Of a stretch of DNA of 64,000 nucleotides, positions 57,461 through 64,000 are shown one piece after another. The stretch is from Psychrobacter aquimaris. Lineage in GTDB: Bacteria > Pseudomonadota > Gammaproteobacteria > Pseudomonadales > Moraxellaceae. A model generated the notes under the pieces. The model was given only the letters and a program-made list of their open reading frames with translations. It was not told the DNA's origin and made no database searches. Every line of letters begins with the position of its first letter. Positions within the stretch are counted from its first letter, which is position 1. The position numbers were made by a program, and so were the translations under genes. The stretch lies in NCBI RefSeq assembly GCF_016107525.1, contig NZ_JABASR010000004.1, positions 124,001 through 188,000 on the forward strand. Direction: 5' to 3'.

Positions 57461-57895
57461 GATAATCCTTAGTGATGCTGTTGTCGTTGTTGTCATATAT
57501 TGACAATGAACGTTTTTATTGACTAAAACATAGTACCCGTTTATTACTCATTGACATAATGATAAATGAATCGAGCGCTATCGCTCACACTCTTCATTTA
57601 CTTGTGAAGAATGTCTTTTTAATCATCACTTGCTCATTAATGATAACGGCGTACTTTTATCATTAGAGTGAGACTATCATTCAATTCTCACAGCTATGTG
57701 ACACCCTGTGTAATTATTGCGAATGCTAGAATACTAATCATACGGCGCCATTGGTTCTGAAATATGAGTCATTGCCCATCATTACAATAGATACAAAAAA
57801 TATTAACTGAACCGCTTATCGCCGTCCATAAATCAGTTTTCGCTCTAATGTTGATTCATTTTTTGTTAATCTAAACCCAATTTAATAAATCGCAC
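57461..57895. other. 435-nt spacer, no gene seen
   Basis: This spacer lies between the NTF2-like gene start and the MITE-like element. It should hold the NTF2-like gene's promoter. Nothing else was recognised. Confidence 0.4.
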
Positions 57896-58000
57896 TAGGC
57901 TGTGTTCTCATTTTAGAAATGATGATAAAAATGAGAAAAACTGCCGCTAAACAAGCAAAATAGCACAGATAATATTAGGGTCTGTTGCAGACATGCCCTA
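57896..58000. mobile_element. MITE-like element, copy 2 (about 105 bp)
   Basis: The element is flanked by TA and has imperfect inverted ends: GGCTGTGTTC on the left and GACATGCCC on the right. Most of its left 85 bp align with the element at 39062-39236. Its right end falls 4 bp from the stop codon of the CNNM-type gene. The right part also contains a smaller palindrome around a TTG loop. Confidence 0.6.
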
Positions 58001-58004
58001 TACG

Positions 58005-59324
58005 CTACTTAGCGTCCGTACTATTATCTTCGTACTGCTCATCATCACTAAGTTTCATACCCAAACGCTCTACTCGTCTGTCCATCATTTGTCGAGCCAG
58101 TGCTTGCATATCTTCGACGCGGTCTATTTCATCCACAATTTCAAGTCCTAACAGGGTCTCAAACACATCTTCTAAAGTAACCAAGCCTTTAACTTCACCA
58201 TATTCACCGACCGTAATCGCAATATGAATACGGTTCTTTAGCATCAGCTCTAACAAATCAAACAGTTTCATTTTTGAAAATACAAAAGTGATGTCACGTT
58301 TGAACTGAGTCAACGGCTTATGCATTGCATGGTTTACTTTGGCCAGCAGCATGTCTGTCTTTAGGACAAATCCAGTGATATTATCCAAGTCGCCATCGTA
58401 AATTGGCAGTCGTGAAAACGTCAGTTTTGGGCGATCAACCAATAATTCGGCGACTGTTTTATTTTCTTCAAACGCCAACATCACCGAACGCGGGGTCATG
58501 ATATCTTCGACTTTAATCGCACCAAATGCGAGTAAATTGCGAATAATACGAGATTCTAATGGGTCGATTTGTCCTGACTCTTCACCGATACTAGCAAGCG
58601 CAGCAAACTCACGACGGCTAAATGCTTGTGGTTCTTTGCCACGTACCAGCAGTTTCGTCAGCCGCTCCGAAATCCAAATAAGCGGATAAAGCAGCAAGAT
58701 GATACCGCGCACAAAGTAAGCAACCATACCACTTAACTGACGCCAATATACCGTTCCAAGTGTCTTTGGGATAATTTCAGATAAAAACAAAATAGCCAAC
58801 GTCATAATGGCAGAAAATAGCCCAAACCAAGCACTACCAAACACAATCGTAGCCTGAGCACCCGCTCCGATAGAACCTAACGTATGAGCCACTGTATTCA
58901 AGGTCAAAATAGCGGCCAACGACTGATCAATATTATCGACCTTTAAGCGTCTTAGCATATTTGCTTTTTTTGGATTGCGTTCTTGAACATCCGCAATATA
59001 GGATGGTGTCATGCTCAGTAATGCGGCCTCTGATAAAGAGCACACAAATGAGATACCGATGGCAACAACCACAAAAAATATCAACAATAACACACTCATA
59101 GCAGTCGGCTCTGCTACTAGACTTTCTGTTACTACGCCCCCCGCTGCAAAAGCGGAATGAGGCAATAAAAACATCAGCATTGCTAGTAGTGCCGACAGCC
59201 TAGAGACTGATTTAGTAAGGCTAAGACGCTGTAAATAGCGTGGTGTCGGAGGAGGTTTAGCAGACGCTTCTTTAAAAGCGCGCGGACGACATAAACGAGG
59301 TACAAGCATAAAGGAGGTAAACAA
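58005..59324 (-). CDS. CNNM/DUF21-CBS domain membrane protein (hemolysin-like), C-terminally short
   Basis: The 439-residue protein has a DUF21 (CNNM) membrane domain of about four helices at roughly residues 75-225, after a long N-terminal region with a possible signal-like helix. A pair of CBS domains follows (MTPRSVMLAFEENKTV and TVGEYGEVKGLVTLEDVFETLLG). Relatives regulate or transport Mg2+/Co2+. The usual C-terminal CorC_HlyC domain is missing, and the protein ends soon after the second CBS domain in an acidic tail. The stop lies beside a MITE-like element. The TTG at 59324 is favoured by TAGGT upstream; an ATG at 59309 is the alternative. Confidence 0.85.
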   Translation of the reverse strand: MFTSFMLVPRLCRPRAFKEASAKPPPTPRYLQRLSLTKSVSRLSALLAMLMFLLPHSAFAAGGVVTESLVAEPTAMSVLLLIFFVVVAIGISFVCSLSEAALLSMTPSYIADVQERNPKKANMLRRLKVDNIDQSLAAILTLNTVAHTLGSIGAGAQATIVFGSAWFGLFSAIMTLAILFLSEIIPKTLGTVYWRQLSGMVAYFVRGIILLLYPLIWISERLTKLLVRGKEPQAFSRREFAALASIGEESGQIDPLESRIIRNLLAFGAIKVEDIMTPRSVMLAFEENKTVAELLVDRPKLTFSRLPIYDGDLDNITGFVLKTDMLLAKVNHAMHKPLTQFKRDITFVFSKMKLFDLLELMLKNRIHIAITVGEYGEVKGLVTLEDVFETLLGLEIVDEIDRVEDMQALARQMMDRRVERLGMKLSDDEQYEDNSTDAK

Positions 59325-59854
59325 GTTAAGTAACCTAAACAGAAAAGAGGAAAAGGAATAATAATATAATGAGCAAGTGATGCTAAACCATTAAAAGGCA
59401 AACAACAAAACAAGCATAGTTAGTTATCTGATAAAACGACTGTGACTCGCTGCTCAAAACTGATTTAACACCAGATAGTAGGATCTATTATATACTAATA
59501 AATCGTGTGCTAAATGCAGGAAATTATTGCCATTTGATAGTAGCATTGATGATGCTATTTCACAATAAGACGCTATTGTTAAGTCTTTGCTTTTTGGTAT
59601 CCTTGATCATACCCTTTAATTAATACTCTACTATTACCTAGCATCCATTCGCTGCTTGAATTTTGTTATACTCTCAGCGCTTCAGCATTATTTATATGAT
59701 GTGGCAAAAATATTGCCGCAAAAAGTAATGACTGCTCGCACGCTATTACCTTAAGAAAAACCTACCCCGCCTATGATTAACAGTTACCAAGTCTGGGATT
59801 TTTTGTTACTATGCGTTTAATTTTATTATTATCCATGACTTACTGAGAGAAACT
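59325..59854. other. 530-nt divergent spacer between the CNNM-type gene and yajC
   Basis: AT-rich promoter region for both genes. No frame, hairpin with a T-run, or RNA gene was recognised. Confidence 0.5.
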
Positions 59855-60181
59855 ATGTTGTTATTTATCCAAGCTGCTCATGCTGCTGAAACTGCCGGTG
59901 CCGCATCACTGTTCGGTCAAATCTTATTGCCTGTCGCCTTTTTTGCGATTTTTTACTTCTTGGTTATCCGCCCACAATCTAAGCGTACCAAAGAACATCG
60001 TGCAATGGTTAATTCGCTAAAGGTTGGTAGTGAAATTATCTTTGCTGGTGGCTTGATGGGTCGTATCAAAGCCATAGAAGGTGACTATGCGGTGGTCAGC
60101 CTAAATAACAATACTGATGTTAAAGTACAACGTGCTTCTGTGATTTCAGTATTGCCGGCTGGCACGATCGAAAGCGTTTAA
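59855..60181 (+). CDS. yajC: Sec translocon accessory subunit YajC
   Basis: The 108-residue protein has a single membrane helix (LILLPVAFFAIFYFLVIRPQSKR-type, about residues 20-43). A small soluble domain follows, with LKVGSEIIFAGGLMGRIKAIEGDYAVVSL. YajC associates with SecDF and AcrB in the inner membrane. The position before secD-secF is conserved. The ATG at 59855 has a GAGAGAAA site. A terminator-like hairpin follows at 60269-60299, so secD may have its own promoter as well. Confidence 0.95.
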   Translation: MLLFIQAAHAAETAGAASLFGQILLPVAFFAIFYFLVIRPQSKRTKEHRAMVNSLKVGSEIIFAGGLMGRIKAIEGDYAVVSLNNNTDVKVQRASVISVLPAGTIESV

Positions 60182-60268
60182 TGATTAATTGAAAGATTGG
60201 TCGCGTTTTATTGATGATTATTAACCTTTCTATCATTAATAAATATAGTGATTAATACAGTAACTAGG

Positions 60269-60299
60269 AATGACCGTACCTTATTTACGGTCATTTTTC
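60269..60299 (+). terminator. Terminator between yajC and secD
   Basis: Arms AATGACCGTA (60269-60278) and TACGGTCATT (60286-60295) are perfect and followed by T residues. The 400-nt gap to secD is otherwise without visible features. Confidence 0.75.
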
Positions 60300-60581
60300 G
60301 CTATAGAGCAATGACGTAACAACAGTTTCATAGAGTATAGACAGTTTATGTGTATGCTTTTGAGCATGCTGTCTTTATTGATTTTATCAGTGATATTCTT
60401 GATGACTATACAAAGATACGTCTGTATTATTTGCTTTACTGTTTTACTATCATCGCGGATGATCGCAATGGTGCATGATGACGACTGCTAAATACAGCAC
60501 TCAACCATTGCTATCACTAACTTCCCATCTGCTAACTTGTGGCCTACGTCGCCAGTCGTTTATCAACTTAAAGAAGTGATT

Positions 60582-62459
60582 ATGCAATATCCCGCTTGGA
60601 AATACTTACTTATTGCCGTCGTGCTAATCATTGCCGGTCTATATGCTGCTCCTAACCTCTACCCTGATGAACCTGCCGTACAGATTACGAGCGCCGCTGC
60701 AGGTACACAGCTGTCTGAAGGTATCTTAACTCAGTCTCAAAGCTTGCTTGAAGAGGCTGGTATCAATAACCACGATGGGACGTTTGAGGACAACAGTGCA
60801 CTGGTACGTCTTGACAATCCAGTCGATCAGCTAAAAGCTCAGGAAGTACTGCGTCAAAACTTGGGCGAAGACTATGTGGTCGCGCTTAACTTGGCGCAAA
60901 CGACGCCGCAGTGGTTACGTGATATCGGAGCAAAACCGATGAAGCTTGGCCTTGATTTACGTGGCGGTGTGCGTTTTGTGCTAGAAGTCGATATGGACAA
61001 GGCACTTGAACAACGTTTGACCAGTGCCAGTCGTGACATGCGTCGCGAGCTACGTGCTGAGCGAATTGCGATCAAAGGCATTAAAACTGAAGATCGAAGC
61101 GTGGTACTACATTTCGCTGATACAGACACTCGTAACCGTGCACAGAACGTCCTGCAAGGTTCGATGGGCAATACATTTAACTTGCAATCCTCTATTGACG
61201 AGCAAGGTCCTGCACTAATTTTAGCGTATAACGATGCCACTTTAGATGAAATCAACAGCTATGCGGTCAATCAAAACTTAACGACCCTTCGCAATCGTAT
61301 TGCTGAGCTGGGTGTGACTGAAGCTTTAGTACAGTCTCAAGGTGCTAGCCGTATTGTCGTCGAACTTCCTGGTGTACAAGATACTGCTGAAGCAAAACGT
61401 GTCTTAGGGCGCACCGCAAATCTTGAGTTCCGTATGGTGGCAGAAGACGCCGATACCTATACGGGCGGAATCCCGCCAGCAGGTACTGAGGCATTTCCAT
61501 TTGAGACACTCGATGGTCCACCGGTATTGCTTGAACGTCAAGCGATTGTCACTGGTGATAAAGTCACCAATGCACAAACTGGTGTGGATGAAAGCGGCTC
61601 GCCTGAAGTCAGCATTACTTTAGACAGTGCTGGTGGTAAGCTCATGCAAAATGCCACCCGTACAGCCGTTGGCAAACAGATGGCAGTATTGTTCATCGAA
61701 AACAAGCAAAGAATCACTTACGAAGAAGACCCAGAGACTGGCGAGACTGTCGAAGTCAGAACGCCTTACGCTGAAACCAAAGTCATTAACCGTGCCAATA
61801 TTCAAGCGGTCCTTGGCTCATCCTTCCGTATTACTGGTCTAGATAGTAGCGCTGAAGCTGCCGAGCTTGCACTACTATTACGCTCAGGCGCACTTGCCGC
61901 ACCGATGTACTTTGTAGAAGAACGCACAATTGGTCCATCATTAGGTCAAGACAATATTGATAAAGGTCTATTCTCTACGCAAGTCGGTTATCTATTAGTG
62001 TTTGCGTTTATGATTATCTTCTATCGTCTATTTGGTGTGATTGCCAACGTGGCGCTGGCCGTGAACGTTATTATCATCATTGCTATTATGTCAATCTTAG
62101 GCTCATCACTTACCTTGCCTGGTATTGCTGGTATCGTTTTGACCATCGGTATGGCCGTCGATGCCAACGTACTGATCTTTGAGCGAATACGTGAGGAGCT
62201 AGCAAACGGGGTACGGCCCAAATCCGCCATCGTGGCAGGTTTTGATCGAGCCTTTAGTAGTATTTTCGATGCCAACATCACAACCCTATTAATTGCTTTT
62301 ATTCTATTTGCAATTGGCACGGGTCCGATTAAAGGCTTTGCGGTTACATTGGCTATTGGTATTGTCAGCTCACTATTTACCGCTATTATGGTGACACGTG
62401 CGCTGGTACAGATTGCTTATGGTAAGCGTAAATCTATCAAACGTTTGAGCATCGGTTAG
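60582..62459 (+). CDS. secD: Protein translocase subunit SecD
   Basis: SecD with SecF uses the proton gradient to pull proteins out of the Sec channel. From the ATG at 60582 (MQYPAWKY, AAAGAAG site) it has 625 residues. The first membrane helix is followed by the large periplasmic P1 head (GAKPMKLGLDLRGGVRF motif near residue 120), then five more helices. The last helices contain GIVLTIGMAVDANVLIFERIREE. A longer frame starts at 60537 but lacks a family-like N-terminus. secF follows after 9 nt. Confidence 0.95.
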   Translation: MQYPAWKYLLIAVVLIIAGLYAAPNLYPDEPAVQITSAAAGTQLSEGILTQSQSLLEEAGINNHDGTFEDNSALVRLDNPVDQLKAQEVLRQNLGEDYVVALNLAQTTPQWLRDIGAKPMKLGLDLRGGVRFVLEVDMDKALEQRLTSASRDMRRELRAERIAIKGIKTEDRSVVLHFADTDTRNRAQNVLQGSMGNTFNLQSSIDEQGPALILAYNDATLDEINSYAVNQNLTTLRNRIAELGVTEALVQSQGASRIVVELPGVQDTAEAKRVLGRTANLEFRMVAEDADTYTGGIPPAGTEAFPFETLDGPPVLLERQAIVTGDKVTNAQTGVDESGSPEVSITLDSAGGKLMQNATRTAVGKQMAVLFIENKQRITYEEDPETGETVEVRTPYAETKVINRANIQAVLGSSFRITGLDSSAEAAELALLLRSGALAAPMYFVEERTIGPSLGQDNIDKGLFSTQVGYLLVFAFMIIFYRLFGVIANVALAVNVIIIIAIMSILGSSLTLPGIAGIVLTIGMAVDANVLIFERIREELANGVRPKSAIVAGFDRAFSSIFDANITTLLIAFILFAIGTGPIKGFAVTLAIGIVSSLFTAIMVTRALVQIAYGKRKSIKRLSIG

Positions 62460-62468
62460 GAGAATATT

Positions 62469-63710
62469 ATGACGATTGATAAGAACAATCCTTTAGAACA
62501 GCAGAACAATCCAGATCGAGATGGTTCAAGTGGCTCAAATGTTGAGGCAAGCACACGCCGCCGCAAAAAACCACGCCGTGATGGTAAAGGTAGTAATACC
62601 AAAGCCAATAACCCGACTACCGCTACATCAAGAAAAAATAAAACGTTGAGCAGTGGTAAGGACGCGGATCAAGCACTGGCCACTCAAGCAGCCAATCCTG
62701 ATTTAGAATCGGGTGATGCTGCAGATGATGCCGCTGCAATCGCTGAAGGCGGTATCAAAGCCGTTGGCAATCAGCGTATCATTCCGTTTATGAAGATAGA
62801 AAAGCCAATGGCACTTTTATCTCTATTGATGGTTATTGGTAGTATCATTGCTATTGCAGTGAACGGTCTAAACTTAGGGCTTGATTTTACTGGTGGTGTG
62901 TCGGCAGATGTCCGTTACGATCAGCCTGTCGAGCAGGTTGAAGTCGTACAAGCATTGGCTGATAATGGTTTTGATGATGCTGTAGTACAGTATCTCGGCA
63001 CTCGAGAAGAGCTATTGGTTCGCCTTCCTCCTCAATCGGATAGCGTTGATGGATTGAATGCCAGCCTTAATAAAGCCTTGTCCCTGCCTAATAATGACGT
63101 CGAAATCAGTAATGTTAATATTATTGGCAGCCAAGTTGGTAATGAAATTTATCTAAACTCAGTCATGTCACTCGTGTTGGCATTGGTCTGTATGTTGGGC
63201 TATGTTGCCTTACGTTTCCAGTTTAAACTCGCTCTTGGTGCGGTATTATCGCTGTTTCATGATGCTATTGTCACCATTGGTGTTTTTGCCTTATTTGGCT
63301 TTCCTTTCGACTTAACCGTCTTGGCGGCTGTCTTGGCACTGGTTGGTTATTCTATCAATGATACAATTGTTGTGTATGACCGTATTCGTGAGAATTTCCG
63401 TCGTGTCCGTGGTATTACACCACGCCAGACAATCGATTTGTCTTTAACAGAGACGCTGCGCCGTACCATTATGACCATCTCTACCGTGTTATTGGTTGTT
63501 TTAGCAATGTTGTTCCTAGGCGGCGATGGATTGTTCTGGTTCTCAGTGGCATTGTTTATCGGGTTACTGGCGGGTACTTACTCATCAACGTATATTGCAA
63601 GCTCGATTCCTTTACATATGGGTCTGTCACGCGATGACTTTATCGTGAAAGTAAAACCTGAGTTTGAAGAAGAAATTGTCACTTTCAATGATCCAAAGAT
63701 GTTTGAATAA
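62469..63710 (+). CDS. secF: Protein translocase subunit SecF
   Basis: The 413-residue protein has a SecF core starting near residue 105 (FMKIEKPMALLSLLMVIGSI), including NLGLDFTGGVSADVRY and VLAAVLALVGYSINDTIVVYDRIRENFRR. The first about 100 residues are a Lys/Arg/Asn/Thr/Ala-rich disordered extension (with RRRKKPRRDGKGS-like basic stretches), absent from E. coli SecF (about 323 residues). The ATG at 62469 has a TAGGAG site. A terminator-like hairpin follows near 63859-63894. Confidence 0.95.
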   Translation: MTIDKNNPLEQQNNPDRDGSSGSNVEASTRRRKKPRRDGKGSNTKANNPTTATSRKNKTLSSGKDADQALATQAANPDLESGDAADDAAAIAEGGIKAVGNQRIIPFMKIEKPMALLSLLMVIGSIIAIAVNGLNLGLDFTGGVSADVRYDQPVEQVEVVQALADNGFDDAVVQYLGTREELLVRLPPQSDSVDGLNASLNKALSLPNNDVEISNVNIIGSQVGNEIYLNSVMSLVLALVCMLGYVALRFQFKLALGAVLSLFHDAIVTIGVFALFGFPFDLTVLAAVLALVGYSINDTIVVYDRIRENFRRVRGITPRQTIDLSLTETLRRTIMTISTVLLVVLAMLFLGGDGLFWFSVALFIGLLAGTYSSTYIASSIPLHMGLSRDDFIVKVKPEFEEEIVTFNDPKMFE

Positions 63711-63858
63711 GACAATGCTTAGTTAAAGTAATGCTTAAGTAAAACAGTATGTAGCGATGTGTCATTAGGCGTAATTATGCTTAATTAACATATTCATTAA
63801 AACTGCACTTAAGTAAGGTTAACATCCGTTTTTATCACGTTACTGACGTTTAAATCAA

Positions 63859-63894
63859 AGCACCTGACTCGTGAATAATGAGTCTAGGTGCTTT
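63859..63894 (+). terminator. Probable terminator after secF
   Basis: AAGCACCTGACTC pairs with GAGTCTAGGTGCTT (one bulge) and is followed by TTT. It lies about 150 nt after the secF stop. Nothing else was recognised in 63711-64000. Confidence 0.65.
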
Positions 63895-64000
63895 TGTCTT
63901 TGTAGCTATTTTTGCCTTTAATATCAACCCTGCGAGAGTTAACTCCATTTACAAAAGGGTCAAGGCAACAAAGTCAAATATATAAGCCATACTTCAAGAG

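Noticed and set aside
59309..59320. Perfect AAGGAGG word on the plus strand
   Set aside because: It lies antisense to the CNNM-type gene and no start codon with an open frame follows at a suitable distance.

Overview
The window looks like chromosomal DNA of a gammaproteobacterium in the family Moraxellaceae, most likely Psychrobacter. This is inferred from the protein set, the moderate base composition with AT-rich spacers, and family-level features such as a PutA without its DNA-binding domain and long low-complexity tails on otherwise standard proteins. No rRNA, tRNA, CRISPR array or intact insertion sequence was found. Most of the window is housekeeping.

Layout. 1-6.2 kb (minus strand): partial ornithine cyclodeaminase-family gene, AEC transporter, mnmG, an unknown gene, grxD, ispF. 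6.4-11.5 kb (mostly plus): mnmA, purB, a DUF2238 membrane protein, a small lipoprotein, the RoxA/YcfD hydroxylase. 11.6-17.6 kb (minus): proline catabolism with PutA split over two genes, then an NCS2 purine-type permease. 18-21.8 kb (plus): tolQ-tolR-tolA-tolB without pal. 21.9-26 kb (minus): a periplasmic flavin amine oxidase between two c-type cytochrome genes. 26.6-30 kb: small lipoprotein, flavodoxin, pgeF, rluD. 30.7-37.9 kb (plus): bamD, dnaG, rpoD, and a ParD-like gene overlapping a methionine aminopeptidase gene. 38-39.9 kb: bestrophin-type channel and a DUF493 protein. 40.4-48.7 kb: the ribonucleotide reductase locus nrdA-(cassette)-small gene-nrdB-yfaE. 48.8-60 kb: DegS-like protease, Nif3-family protein, two lytic transglycosylases (one with seven clear LysM repeats), a secreted protein, a CNNM/DUF21 protein. 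59.9-63.7 kb: yajC, secD, secF.

The most interesting region is 42769-46652: four tightly packed or overlapping AT-rich genes between nrdA and the rest of the ribonucleotide reductase operon. They encode a CD-NTase-like nucleotidyltransferase ending in a C-terminal glycine, an E2-E1 fusion (Cap2-like), a JAB isopeptidase (Cap3-like) and a PD-(D/E)XK nuclease-like protein. This has the architecture of a type II CBASS anti-phage system, with the candidate nuclease effector at the 3' end and the whole cassette inside an essential nucleotide-synthesis operon.

Other notable points are two related MITE-like elements with TA-flanked inverted ends (39062-39236 and 57896-58000), several short tandem repeats next to or inside genes, and a separately encoded PutA C-terminal domain.
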